DNA of 64,000 bases from Sphingomonas sp. LC-1 (GTDB lineage Bacteria; Pseudomonadota; Alphaproteobacteria; Sphingomonadales; Sphingomonadaceae): positions 124,001 to 188,000 of the forward strand of contig NZ_JANZXB010000001.1 in NCBI RefSeq assembly GCF_025371035.1, in the 5' to 3' direction. Below, in pieces: positions 1 to 9,046 of this stretch. Both the position numbers and the translations under genes were made by a program. Position 1 is the first letter of the stretch; every line of letters begins with the position of its first letter. The notes beneath the pieces were generated by a model that was not told the DNA's origin, ran no database searches, and saw nothing but the letters and a program-made list of their open reading frames with translations.

Positions 1-2
1 CA

Positions 3-608
3 CGCCTGGGGTGCCTGAACGTGCATGGCTCGCTGCTGCCGCGTTGGCGCGGCGCCGCGCCGATCCACCGGGCGATCCTGGCGGGGGACGCGGTGACGGG
101 CGTCGGGATCATGCAGATGGAGGCGGGGCTGGATACCGGCCCGGTCCGGCTGGAGGGATCGACGCCGATCGGGCGCAAGACCACCGGCGAACTGACCGAC
201 GAACTGGCAGTGATGGGGGCCGAACTGATGGTCCGTGTGCTGGCCGATCCGGATCGCTATCCGGTGCGGCCCCAGCCGGCCGAAGGCGTCACCTATGCCG
301 CCAAGATCGACAAGGCGGAGACACGGATGGACTTTACGCGGGAAGCCGTCGAACTGGAGCGACAGGTTCGCGCCTTCCACCCCGCCCCCGGCGCCTGGTT
401 CGAGCATCAGGGGGAGCGGATCAAGCTGCTGTCCGCCGACATCGAGAACGCATCGGGTGCGCCGGGAGAAGTTCTGGACGACCGGCTGACCATAGCGTGC
501 GGCACGTTGGCCCTGCGCCCGCTGATCGTTCAGCGCGCGGGCCGTGGCGTGTCGAGCGCAGAGGAATTGCTGCGCGGCTTTGCGATCCCGGCGGGCACCC
601 GGCTTTGA
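3..608 (+). CDS. fmt: Methionyl-tRNA formyltransferase, C-terminal part (5' end outside window)
   Basis: This enzyme formylates the initiator Met-tRNA from 10-formyl-THF in the cytoplasm. The frame is already open at the left edge, so the start is missing. The visible part opens with the conserved [12 protein letters not shown] block carrying the catalytic Asn and His, and GLDTG with the catalytic Asp follows some 35 residues later. The remaining roughly 130 residues correspond to the C-terminal tRNA-binding domain. The stop codon overlaps the TTG start of truA, so the two genes are probably translationally coupled. Identification is firm; only the N-terminus is unseen. Confidence 0.95.
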   Translation, partial: RLGCLNVHGSLLPRWRGAAPIHRAILAGDAVTGVGIMQMEAGLDTGPVRLEGSTPIGRKTTGELTDELAVMGAELMVRVLADPDRYPVRPQPAEGVTYAAKIDKAETRMDFTREAVELERQVRAFHPAPGAWFEHQGERIKLLSADIENASGAPGEVLDDRLTIACGTLALRPLIVQRAGRGVSSAEELLRGFAIPAGTRL

Positions 609-1354
609 CGCGCTTTGCCCTGACGGTCGAGTATGACGGGCGGCCCTTCATGGGCTGGCAGCGTCAGTCGCACGGACCCAGCGTCCAGCAGGCGCTGGAG
701 GACGCCATCCATGCCGTGACGGGGGAGCGGACCGCCGTCCATGCGGCAGGGCGGACCGATGCGGGCGTGCACGGGCTGGCGATGCGGGCGCATGTCGATA
801 TCGAAAAGGCGATCACGCCGTTCCGACTGATGGAGGCGATCAACGCCCGCGCCCGCCCCGCCCCCGTCGCGGTGCTGGAATGCGTCGAGGTCCCCGACGA
901 CTGGCATGCGCGCTTTTCGTGCATCCGACGGTCCTATGAATATCGCATCGTCAACCGCAGAGCGCCGCTGACGCATGAAGCCGGGCTCGCCTGGCAAATT
1001 CCCCAGCCGCTGGACGAGGCCGCCATGGCGGATGCCGCGGGCCGGCTGGTTGGGCGGCATGACTTCACCACCTTTCGCTCGGCGCATTGCCAGGCGGACA
1101 GCCCGGTGCGGACGCTGGACCTGCTATCGGTCGAGCGAAACGGGCCGCGGCTTCTTATCCGAGCGGCGGCCCGTTCGTTCCTCCATCATCAGGTGCGGTC
1201 GATGGTCGGCTGCCTTGCGCTGGTCGGCATGGGCCGCTGGGCGCCCGACGATGTCGCGGCGGCACTGGCGGCGCGCGACCGGGCGCAACTGGGACTGAAC
1301 GCGCCGTCCGACGGGCTGTTCTTCGTCCGGGCGGATTACCCGGACGAAGCCTGA
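605..1354 (+). CDS. truA: tRNA pseudouridine(38-40) synthase TruA
   Basis: TruA makes pseudouridine at positions 38-40 of the tRNA anticodon arm. The 249-residue protein begins [12 protein letters not shown] with a TTG start whose bases overlap the fmt stop (TTGA). No better ATG precedes the conserved N-terminal strand, so I chose this start although longer frames extend upstream inside fmt. The catalytic Asp lies in [10 protein letters not shown] (about residue 52), and the C-terminal [13 protein letters not shown] segment is typical of the family. The gene ends 19 bases inside the 3' end of the convergent methyltransferase gene. Confidence 0.95.
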   Translation: MTRFALTVEYDGRPFMGWQRQSHGPSVQQALEDAIHAVTGERTAVHAAGRTDAGVHGLAMRAHVDIEKAITPFRLMEAINARARPAPVAVLECVEVPDDWHARFSCIRRSYEYRIVNRRAPLTHEAGLAWQIPQPLDEAAMADAAGRLVGRHDFTTFRSAHCQADSPVRTLDLLSVERNGPRLLIRAAARSFLHHQVRSMVGCLALVGMGRWAPDDVAAALAARDRAQLGLNAPSDGLFFVRADYPDEA

Positions 1355-2532
1355 CGCACGAACCGCGCCGCCAGTTCGACATGGGTCGACCAGCGGAACT
1401 GGCCCACCGGCTGGACCCATTCGAGCTGCCATCCCTGATCGACCATCGCCCGCGCATCCCGCGCAAAGCTTGCCGGATTGCACGAAACATAAGCGACGGC
1501 ACCGACATCGGCGCTGGCCAGCGCATCCGCCTGGTCCCGCGCACCCGCACGCGGCGGGTCGAGCACGATGGCGTCGAAACGGTCCAGCTCCGCCTTGGTC
1601 AGCGGGCGACGATACAGGTCGCGATGCTCTGCAAAGACCGGCCGCCGCTGCGCATTGGCGGCGCCCTTCAGCGACAGGATGGCATCCCGCGCGCCCTCCG
1701 CCGCATAAACCTTCCCCGGCAACGCGAGCGCGAAGGTGCCGAGCCCTGCGAACAGATCCGCCGTGGTGCGCGGTTGGCCGACCGCCTCCAGCACGGCGGC
1801 GACCAGGGCCGCCTCTCCGTCCGGCGTCGCCTGTAGAAAGGCACCGGGCGGCAGGGGGACGCCGATCCCGCCCAGGGTGATGGTCACCGGCTCCGGCTCC
1901 CACCGGGTCTCCGGGCCCAGCCCGTCATCGACCGACAAGCGCGCGACGCCGTGCCGCTCGCAGAAACCGATGATCGTCTCCGCCGCTTCCAGCCCCTCGG
2001 GCGAGAAGCCGGTGACCAGAATGTCTGCCCCCTGGTCCGCCAGTGCCAGATGAACGTCACCGCGCCGCTTGAAGCCCAATCGCTGCAACAGCACCCGGAG
2101 CGGGGCGACCAGCGCGAATAACACCGGATCGAGGATATGGCATTCGGCGATGTCGACGATCGCGTGGCTCTTTTCCTCCGAAAAGCCGATCAGTACGCGG
2201 CCGCCCTTGGCCTCCGCATGGAGGGTCGCACGCCTGCGGCTGCGCGGCGGCGACAGATGGGCGGGACGCAGCGGCGCGATCAGCCCCTGCGCGTCCAACG
2301 CCGAGGCGATACGGTCGGTGACGAAACCGGCATAGCTCTCGTCGTCCAGATGCTGAAGCTGACACCCGCCGCAACGTGGGAAATGGCCGCAGGGGGGCGT
2401 CTGGTGATGCGGGCCGGACGTGATCGTGCCGTCCGCCGCAAGGGTATCGCCGGGCGCGGCAAAGGCGGCATGTCGCCCGTTCTTGGTCACGCCATCGCCT
2501 CGGGCGGCGACGCGGATGATGGTATCGCTCAT
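1336..2532 (-). CDS. Class I SAM-dependent 23S rRNA/tRNA (uracil-5-) methyltransferase, RlmD/TrmA type
   Basis: This protein of about 398 residues belongs to the RumA/TrmA family, which methylates C5 of uridine in rRNA or tRNA using SAM. Cysteines at about residues 48, 54 and 57 (C-x5-C-x2-C) plus a later Cys in AECHILDP match the [4Fe-4S] cluster of RlmD-type enzymes. The C-terminal half has the SAM-binding DLFAGLGTF loop, and [12 protein letters not shown] holds the catalytic Cys. I chose the MSDTII start, which lies 4 bases after the stop of the upstream nnr gene; the longer frame runs into that gene. Whether the target is 23S rRNA or tRNA cannot be told. Confidence 0.88.
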   Translation of the reverse strand: MSDTIIRVAARGDGVTKNGRHAAFAAPGDTLAADGTITSGPHHQTPPCGHFPRCGGCQLQHLDDESYAGFVTDRIASALDAQGLIAPLRPAHLSPPRSRRRATLHAEAKGGRVLIGFSEEKSHAIVDIAECHILDPVLFALVAPLRVLLQRLGFKRRGDVHLALADQGADILVTGFSPEGLEAAETIIGFCERHGVARLSVDDGLGPETRWEPEPVTITLGGIGVPLPPGAFLQATPDGEAALVAAVLEAVGQPRTTADLFAGLGTFALALPGKVYAAEGARDAILSLKGAANAQRRPVFAEHRDLYRRPLTKAELDRFDAIVLDPPRAGARDQADALASADVGAVAYVSCNPASFARDARAMVDQGWQLEWVQPVGQFRWSTHVELAARFVRQASSG

Positions 2533-2536
2533 GCGA

Positions 2537-3919
2537 TCAGCCTCTGACGGCGGAAAGCGCGTCTGCCAAGTCGTCCGCGATGAAAGCCTTGCCACACGCC
2601 CGCGCGGCCTGGGCGTGGAGCCAGACCCCCGCCTCCGCCGCCGCCAGCGGATCGAGCCCTGCCGCCAGCATCGCGCCGACTGCGCCGGCCAGCACATCGC
2701 CGGTCCCGGCAGTAGACAGCCACGGACTGGCCTCCGGGCACAGGATCGCGCGGCCATCGGGGGCCGCTACGACCGTATCCGCGCCCTTGTGAACGACGAT
2801 CGCGCCGCTGCGCTCGGCGGCGCGAAGCGTCGCGGCCAGCTTGCCACCGCTCATGTCTCCGAACAGATGCGCAAACTCGCCGCCATGTGGGGTCAGAATC
2901 TTCGGTCCGTCATGCCGGTGCAGACGCTCGACATCGATCAGCCGAAGCGCGTCGCCATCAATGACAAGAGGCCGTCCGCTCGCCAGCGCCGCCTCCGGGC
3001 GATCGCGGGCCTGGTCATCGCGCCCCAGCCCCGGTCCGACGACGATCGCGCCGATTCGCTCCTCGGCAAATGCGTCCGGCGAAAAGACGCGTCGGACAAT
3101 GGCATGGGGCTGCGCCGGGCCCGGCGCGACCGCGCTGGCGAGATGGAGGACATAACCCGCCCCGGCGCGCAACGCCGCCACCGCCGCCAGTTCCGATGCG
3201 CCCGACATGCTTCCGGCCACGACGGCGACCATCCCGCGGCTATATTTGTGCGACGTCGCGTCGGGCTCAGGCAGATCCGGCCGCGTCATCGCGCGGACTT
3301 TGCCGGACACCGGCACCCCGATTTCGATCAACCGGACCTGCCCGACCCGCGCGGCGGCAGGTTGAAGCAGATGCGAAGGCTTCACCGCCCCAAGCGCCAG
3401 CGTCACGTCGAAAATCGGTACATCGCCGAACAGCGCGCCGTCATCGCTCGACACGCCACTGGGCAGATCGACCGCGATGCTCAGCCAGGCCGCCGCCGTC
3501 AGTCGGGACAGCGCGGACGCGACCGCCGCGTCGGGCTCGCGGGAAAGACCGGTGCCGAATATCGCGTCGACCAGAATGGGGGCGGGTTTGGCGTCGGCCA
3601 ATGGTTCGACCGGACCGTCCCAGCCCGCTCTGGCACGACGCGCCCCGTTACCGCGTGGCTCGTCGCTGGCTGCGACGCGAACCATCAGCCCCTGCTCGCG
3701 CAACAGGGTCGCCGCGATATAGCCGTCGCCGCCATTATTGCCGGGTCCGCACAGGATCAGCAGCTCGCGCCCGCCCGCCAGTCTTGCCACCGCCCGCGCG
3801 ATCCCGGCCCCTGCGCGGTCCATCAATTCCGCTTCCGAACTGCCATCGGCGATGGCTTGCCCTTCCGCAGCCCGCATCTGTGCAGCGGTCAGGACCGGGC
3901 GACCCTCGATCGGGATCAT
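2537..3919 (-). CDS. nnr: Bifunctional NAD(P)H-hydrate epimerase / ADP-dependent NAD(P)H-hydrate dehydratase
   Basis: The 460-residue protein repairs damaged NADH and NADPH hydrates (NADHX, NADPHX). The N-terminal YjeF-N domain (about residues 1-210) epimerises the R and S forms and shows the CGPGNNGGDGYIAA signature. The C-terminal ribokinase-like domain (about 220-460) dehydrates the S form using ADP and shows TPHGGEFAHLFG and the catalytic AGTGDVLAG. Its start overlaps the stop of the upstream lipoprotein gene by 4 bases, and the methyltransferase gene follows after a 4-base gap, so it is the middle gene of a leftward operon. Confidence 0.95.
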   Translation of the reverse strand: MIPIEGRPVLTAAQMRAAEGQAIADGSSEAELMDRAGAGIARAVARLAGGRELLILCGPGNNGGDGYIAATLLREQGLMVRVAASDEPRGNGARRARAGWDGPVEPLADAKPAPILVDAIFGTGLSREPDAAVASALSRLTAAAWLSIAVDLPSGVSSDDGALFGDVPIFDVTLALGAVKPSHLLQPAAARVGQVRLIEIGVPVSGKVRAMTRPDLPEPDATSHKYSRGMVAVVAGSMSGASELAAVAALRAGAGYVLHLASAVAPGPAQPHAIVRRVFSPDAFAEERIGAIVVGPGLGRDDQARDRPEAALASGRPLVIDGDALRLIDVERLHRHDGPKILTPHGGEFAHLFGDMSGGKLAATLRAAERSGAIVVHKGADTVVAAPDGRAILCPEASPWLSTAGTGDVLAGAVGAMLAAGLDPLAAAEAGVWLHAQAARACGKAFIADDLADALSAVRG

Positions 3920-4305
3920 CGTCCACCGACCGTTGCGGGCAGGCGATAATGGTCGTCGCCGACCCGCACCTCGATCTGATCGCCACCAGCGACCGAAACC
4001 AGCGCCGGCAGCGCCCCGTCCGCGCTGGCGACGCCATGGCCGTCCTGGGTCACGCGTAGCCGCCGGAAACCGCCATCGCCATGCCGCAGGGTCAGAACCA
4101 CCGCGTCACCAGCGGCCGATTGCTCTACCGTACAGTCGCGGCGGAAAGCTTGCGCCCCACCCAGCGCACATTCGATCGGCAGGCTCCGCTGCTCGGCGGC
4201 AGGGGCATCGGATGGCTCCGCCCCCTGCCCGCCTTGTTCGCCCGAACAGCCGGCCAGCGCGAGAGCGCCGGCCAGCGGCAGCCAATCAGATGTCCGCATA
4301 GACAT
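3916..4305 (-). CDS. Small predicted lipoprotein, function unknown
   Basis: A protein of about 129 residues with a short hydrophobic leader ending in a lipobox (ALAGC), followed by a Gly/Glu/Gln/Ala-rich linker and a compact beta-rich C-terminal domain of about 90 residues with two cysteines. It is probably lipidated and periplasm-facing. I chose the MSMRTSDW start (MRTSDW six bases later is equally possible) because longer versions put a basic, proline-rich stretch ahead of the leader. The start lies inside the 3' end of ilvD and the stop overlaps the nnr start. No family is recognised. Confidence 0.7.
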   Translation of the reverse strand: MSMRTSDWLPLAGALALAGCSGEQGGQGAEPSDAPAAEQRSLPIECALGGAQAFRRDCTVEQSAAGDAVVLTLRHGDGGFRRLRVTQDGHGVASADGALPALVSVAGGDQIEVRVGDDHYRLPATVGGR

Positions 4306-6007
4306 GGCGCTCGCTCTTGGCGCCGGGATGGGTGACCGCGCCCTGATGCGCGGGGCCGACATTCTGGGCATAGCGCCACAACACGCCCGCCTGGTAATCG
4401 TTCACCCGCGGGGTCCAGCGCGCGCGACGCTCGTCCAGCACCGACGGCTCGACGGCCAGGTCGATGGTGCCCGCCTCCGCATCGATGCGGATGACATCGC
4501 CATTCTCGACCAGCGCGATCGGACCGCAATCGGCAGCTTCCGGGCCGACATGACCGATGCAGAAGCCGCGCGTGCCGCCCGAGAAGCGGCCATCGGTGAT
4601 CAGCGCCACCTTCTCACCCAGCCCCTGTCCATAGAGCGCGGCGGTGGTCGACAGCATCTCGCGCATGCCGGGGCCGCCCTTGGGCCCTTCATAGCGGATG
4701 ACGACCACGGTGCCCTCGGTGATGGCGCGGGCCTCGACCGCGGCGAACGCCTCTTCCTCACAATCGAAGACCCGTGCCGTGCCTTCGAATTGCAGGCGCT
4801 TCATGCCCGCGACCTTCACGATCGCTCCTTCGGGCGCCAGCGACCCGCGCAGGCCCACCACGCCGCCGGTCGGCGACAGCGGCGTCTTCACGTCGTAGAT
4901 GACCTTCTGATCGGGGTTCCAGGTGACCTCATCGATATTCTCGGCCAGCGTCTTGCCGGTCACGGTGATGCAATCGCCATGCAGGTAACCGCCCGCCAGC
5001 AGCGTCTTCATCAGCATATAGACGCCGCCCGCCTCGTACATGTCCTTGGCAACATAGCGGCCGCCGGGCTTGAGGTCGGCGATATAGGGCGTGGTCTTGA
5101 AGATTTCGGCCACGTCGAACAGATCGAAGTCGATGCCCGCTTCGTTCGCCATCGCAGGCAGGTGAAGCCCGGCATTGGTCGAACCGCCGGTCGCGGCGAC
5201 GACGCGCGCGGCATTTTCGAACGCCTCGCGGGTGCAGATGTCACGCGGGCGCAGGTTGCGCGCGACCAGCTCCATCACCTGCTCGCCCGCCGCCTCGGCA
5301 ATGCCGTGACGGTCGAGGAAGGGGGCGGGCATCATGTTGCTGTTGGGCAGCGACAGGCCGATGGCTTCGCCCACGCACGCCATGGTGTTGGCGGTGAACT
5401 GGCCGCCGCACGCACCGTGGCCGGGGCAGGCGACCTTTTCCAGCGCGATCAGGTCATGGAGCGGGCAATTGCCCGCCGCATGCTGGCCCACCGCCTCGAA
5501 CACATCGACCACGGTCACGTCGCGGTCATGGTGCCGACCGGGCAGGATCGAGCCGCCATAGACGAAGATCGACGGCACGTTCAGGCGCAGCATCGCCATC
5601 ATCATGCCGGGCAACGACTTGTCGCACCCCGCAAAGCCGACCAGCGCGTCATAGCAATGGCCACGCACCGAAAGTTCGACCGAATCGGCGATCACCTCGC
5701 GGCTGACTAGCGAGGACTTCATACCCTGATGGCCCATCGCGATGCCGTCGGTGACGGTGATGGTGTTGAACCGGCGCGGCATTCCGCCGCCACGGATCAC
5801 CCCGCCCTGCGCGGCGTCCGCCTGCGCATCGAGCGTCGTGTTGCACGGGGCTGAGTTGTTCCCCGCACTCGCCAGCGCGACGAACGGCTTGGCGATATCC
5901 TCTTCCTGGATACCCATCGCGTAATAATAGCTGCGATGCGGAGCGCGTTCTGGGCCGACGGAAACGTGGCGAGACGGCAGGCGGGACTTATCGAATTGGC
6001 GTGTCAT
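4286..6007 (-). CDS. ilvD: Dihydroxy-acid dehydratase
   Basis: IlvD dehydrates 2,3-dihydroxy-isovalerate and 2,3-dihydroxy-3-methylvalerate in valine and isoleucine synthesis. The 573-residue length is normal. Three cysteines match the Fe-S ligands of the family: C55 (AGNNSAPCN), C128 (GFAGCDKS) and C200 (GHGACGGQ). [15 protein letters not shown] near the C-terminus is also typical. It heads the leftward run that continues into the lipoprotein, nnr and methyltransferase genes, with short overlaps throughout. No leader peptide or T-box-like attenuator is visible upstream. Confidence 0.96.
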   Translation of the reverse strand: MTRQFDKSRLPSRHVSVGPERAPHRSYYYAMGIQEEDIAKPFVALASAGNNSAPCNTTLDAQADAAQGGVIRGGGMPRRFNTITVTDGIAMGHQGMKSSLVSREVIADSVELSVRGHCYDALVGFAGCDKSLPGMMMAMLRLNVPSIFVYGGSILPGRHHDRDVTVVDVFEAVGQHAAGNCPLHDLIALEKVACPGHGACGGQFTANTMACVGEAIGLSLPNSNMMPAPFLDRHGIAEAAGEQVMELVARNLRPRDICTREAFENAARVVAATGGSTNAGLHLPAMANEAGIDFDLFDVAEIFKTTPYIADLKPGGRYVAKDMYEAGGVYMLMKTLLAGGYLHGDCITVTGKTLAENIDEVTWNPDQKVIYDVKTPLSPTGGVVGLRGSLAPEGAIVKVAGMKRLQFEGTARVFDCEEEAFAAVEARAITEGTVVVIRYEGPKGGPGMREMLSTTAALYGQGLGEKVALITDGRFSGGTRGFCIGHVGPEAADCGPIALVENGDVIRIDAEAGTIDLAVEPSVLDERRARWTPRVNDYQAGVLWRYAQNVGPAHQGAVTHPGAKSERHVYADI

Positions 6008-6125
6008 GGCGCAGGCCTATGTCGCCAGAGGGGGCTTTGACGCAAGCAAATTTCGCAATGCGGGCATTGCGCGCCTATGAAGCGGGAGGCGATCCGCTCC
6101 CTTCACCGCTGCTTCGCGGCGCTCC

Positions 6126-6148
6126 CCTCCCCATGGGAGATGGGGAGG
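6126..6148. repeat. Perfect 9-bp inverted repeat between response regulator and ilvD
   Basis: CCTCCCCAT and ATGGGGAGG form a perfect 9-bp stem around a 5-base loop, just downstream of the response-regulator stop and upstream of ilvD. No T-run follows on either strand. It could be an RNA-stabilising hairpin or a dispersed extragenic palindrome rather than a classical terminator. Confidence 0.5.
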
Positions 6149-6158
6149 AATAGAAAGG

Positions 6159-6521
6159 TCAGAGCGAGCCGAGCGCCTTGGCCACACCGTCCATGGTGAA
6201 CGGCTTTTGCAGGCGCGGACGGTCGCGGAACCGCTCGTCCACCGAATCGTCCGACCCGCCGGTGGCGAAGACGAAGGGAACGCCGCGCTCGGCCAACGCT
6301 TCGGCGACAGGGGTGCTCTTCTGGCCGCCGCGCAGGTTGACGTCAAGAATGGCGGCGTCGATACCGCCCTGTGCCACCCGCGCCAGCGCGTCATCGACGC
6401 TGTCGACGGTGCCCGCGACCTGTTTGTCGAGGACGTCCAGGAAATCCTCGAGCATCATGGCGATCAGGGGTTCGTCCTCGACAATGAGGATTTGCACGGG
6501 CTCTGTCATCGGCACCGCCAT
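6159..6521 (-). CDS. Single-domain response regulator (receiver only), FAT GUY-like
   Basis: The protein is one CheY-like receiver domain of 120 residues with no output domain. Acidic residues E15/D16, the phosphoacceptor D60 (AAILDVN), T87 and K106 (LQKPF) are all present. The segment around T87 reads PFVFATGG, close to the PFxFATGY motif of FAT GUY receivers known from general stress response phosphorelays of sphingomonads. The gene follows cckA in the same direction after 44 bases, so it could be co-transcribed. A start at MTEPVQ four codons later is possible. It probably acts as a phosphate sink or protein-protein switch. Confidence 0.88.
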   Translation of the reverse strand: MAVPMTEPVQILIVEDEPLIAMMLEDFLDVLDKQVAGTVDSVDDALARVAQGGIDAAILDVNLRGGQKSTPVAEALAERGVPFVFATGGSDDSVDERFRDRPRLQKPFTMDGVAKALGSL

Positions 6522-6565
6522 ACCATGGTTTGCGCCGTCCGCCAGCCGCTTGTTACGAACCGGCG

Positions 6566-8971
6566 TTAAGCCACAGGACCGCGCGACAGAGCCGCCTGGG
6601 TCGCTTCGGCCAGATCCTGCACGGAGAAGGGCTTGGGCAGGAAACCGACATTGGGCAGCGTGAGCGACTTGCGCAGCTGTTCCTCGGCATAGCCCGACAT
6701 GAACAACACTGCGAGGTCGGGATAGCGTTTGCGGACGATGCCGACCATCGTCGGGCCGTCCATGGTCGGCATGACGACGTCGGAGATCAGCAGGTCTGGC
6801 TTGCCATGCTTGTCCAGCAGCTCCAACGCGGCCTCGCCATTCTCGGCCGCGATCACCGTATAGCCCTGTCGCGACAAAGCGCGCTCCGCGACCGCACGGA
6901 CCATGTCCTCATCCTCGACCAGCAGGATGGTGCCCGATCCCCATGGCGTGGCCGCGCGAGCGGCTGGCTTTTCGGGGCTGGACTTGGCCGTCGGCATGGC
7001 GGGCGCGGCATGGACCGGCAGATAGATTGAGAATTTGGCTCCCCCGCCCGACGGCGAATCGGCGAAGATATAGCCCCCCGACTGTTTGATGATGCCGTAC
7101 ACGGTCGACAGGCCCAGCCCGGTCCCCTTGCCCAGCTCCTTCGTGGTGAAAAAGGGCTCGAATATCTTGGGCAGGATTTCGGGGGGGATGCCCGTCCCGT
7201 TGTCGCTGATCGTCAGTGCGGTGTAATCGGCCGCAGGGAGGATGTCGTTGCCCATCGCGCGGACGTCGGCCATCGACACCGCCCGAGTCTGAATTGTCAG
7301 GATGCCGCCGCCCGCCGGTTCATTCTCCAGGATCGCGTCGCGCGCATTGACCGCCAGATTGACGACGACCTGCTCCAACTGCCCCGGATCGGCGCGGACC
7401 GGGCCCAGGTTGCGACCATGGCTGACATCCAGCCGCACCCGTTCGCCCAGCAGGCGCTTGAGCAGGTTCGACACTTCCGACACGACATCGGGCAATTGCA
7501 GGATCTGGGGCCGCAGGGTCTGCTGACGCGAAAAGGCGAGCAACTGCCGCGTCAGGCTGGCCGCGCGGTTGGAATTGGTGCGGATCTGCTGAATATCGTC
7601 ATAGTCGCTGTCACCGGGCGAATGACGCATCAGCATCAGGTCGCAATGCCCGATGATCGCGGTCAGGATATTGTTGAAGTCGTGCGCGACGCCGCCCGCC
7701 AACTGGCCGACCGCCTGCATCTTGGTCGCCTGCGCCACTTCGCGCTTCAGGCGGCTTTCCTCCGAATTGTCCTTGAGGCTGAGCAGCACCGCCGCATCGC
7801 CCAGCCCGCGCGCACCGGCGATGGTCAGCGCGACGGGCTCTTCCGGATGATCCTTCAGGCGGACGGCCATATCGGCGGAGTGGGTCGCGCCCCCGGCAAA
7901 GCGTCGGATCGCATCGGCCACCGCCGCCTTGTCCTCGCGCACCACCAGATCGCCCGGATAGAGAGGCGGGGTCGTCCCCTTCACCCCGGCCGCGCGCATA
8001 AATGCGGAATTCATCTGGAGGAAGCGACCGTCGCGGTCGACCAGCGCGATACCGAATGGCATCAGCGAGACGAGGCCACGCACATGGCTGCCCGCGCTCG
8101 CCCCCGCGGGCGCGACGAGCCGCTCGTCCTCGTCGAGCAGCACGACTAGCATCGGTGCGGCCTCGCCCTCGACAAACGGAATTTGCAGGATGCGCAAGGG
8201 CCGGCCATCGCCCTTGCCCGCCTCGGCAGCGAAGCGGACCTGACCGGCGGGATCGTGCATCAGGAACGTCGCGAAGTCCCGGCCGACGATCGACAGCATC
8301 TCACCGCCCATCGCCCGGGCGCACAGCACGCGATTGGCGGCGCGGACGCGACCATCGGGGGCGATCAACGCCGCCATGATCCCCGCCGCCCCCAATCGGT
8401 CGCCCTGGATGCCACCGATCAGCCGCTCGACCGATTCGGCCAGATCCTGTTCCTGCGCCACCGCGAACCGCCAGACGAGCAGATCGGCCTCGTCCCCCGC
8501 GCGCGTCACCAGCACCGACAATTCGGTGCCCATCACCGCGATCCGGTCCGCGCGGCCTAGCCCGTCGCGCCATGCCGTCCGCCCAGCCTGCGCCAGCGCC
8601 TCAACCGATGGCTGGTCGAGCGGCACGCCCGGCGGGGTCGGCATCATGGGGAAAAGCGAGGCATAGGCGTCGTTGGCGCAAACCAGTCGCCCCGCCCGGT
8701 CGGTCACCGCGATCGCATCATGGCTGGCATCGGCGACGACGCGCGCGAAATCCCAATCAACGCTTCGCCGCGTCTGCTCGACCTGCGGGGCCAGCACGCG
8801 CCAGACGACGATCAACCCGAAGGCGAGCAACGCGACCCCTAGAAAACCCGCCGCGACGATCCAGTTGCCGATCGCCAGGAACAGCAGCGCCGCCGCCCCC
8901 GCCCCGCTGAGGAGCGATACGAAGCCCGCGATGCGGACGGGGGTAAATCTTTCGGGAGACGCAATCGCCAT
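6566..8971 (-). CDS. cckA: Hybrid sensor histidine kinase CckA
   Basis: CckA is the membrane kinase/phosphatase that feeds phosphate through ChpT to CtrA in alphaproteobacteria. The protein of about 801 residues has two N-terminal membrane helices (about 18-34 and 41-58), PAS-like regions, a HisKA domain with the phospho-acceptor in AGGVAHDFNN (about H430), an ATPase domain (NLAVNARDA, DNGTGIP, GTGLGLSTVYG) and a C-terminal receiver (LLVEDED, SDVVMP, LPKPF). I prefer the MAIASPERF start because an AAGAG sequence lies 7 bases upstream; in-frame ATGs at 8986 and 9001 are alternatives. The single-domain regulator lies just downstream. Confidence 0.92.
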   Translation of the reverse strand: MAIASPERFTPVRIAGFVSLLSGAGAAALLFLAIGNWIVAAGFLGVALLAFGLIVVWRVLAPQVEQTRRSVDWDFARVVADASHDAIAVTDRAGRLVCANDAYASLFPMMPTPPGVPLDQPSVEALAQAGRTAWRDGLGRADRIAVMGTELSVLVTRAGDEADLLVWRFAVAQEQDLAESVERLIGGIQGDRLGAAGIMAALIAPDGRVRAANRVLCARAMGGEMLSIVGRDFATFLMHDPAGQVRFAAEAGKGDGRPLRILQIPFVEGEAAPMLVVLLDEDERLVAPAGASAGSHVRGLVSLMPFGIALVDRDGRFLQMNSAFMRAAGVKGTTPPLYPGDLVVREDKAAVADAIRRFAGGATHSADMAVRLKDHPEEPVALTIAGARGLGDAAVLLSLKDNSEESRLKREVAQATKMQAVGQLAGGVAHDFNNILTAIIGHCDLMLMRHSPGDSDYDDIQQIRTNSNRAASLTRQLLAFSRQQTLRPQILQLPDVVSEVSNLLKRLLGERVRLDVSHGRNLGPVRADPGQLEQVVVNLAVNARDAILENEPAGGGILTIQTRAVSMADVRAMGNDILPAADYTALTISDNGTGIPPEILPKIFEPFFTTKELGKGTGLGLSTVYGIIKQSGGYIFADSPSGGGAKFSIYLPVHAAPAMPTAKSSPEKPAARAATPWGSGTILLVEDEDMVRAVAERALSRQGYTVIAAENGEAALELLDKHGKPDLLISDVVMPTMDGPTMVGIVRKRYPDLAVLFMSGYAEEQLRKSLTLPNVGFLPKPFSVQDLAEATQAALSRGPVA

Positions 8972-9046
8972 GAAGAAACTCTTCATCCGGCGACCCGGCA
9001 CGGGTCAAGCGCGATCCTGCGCCCGAGTGCGTCTCCCGACAGAACG

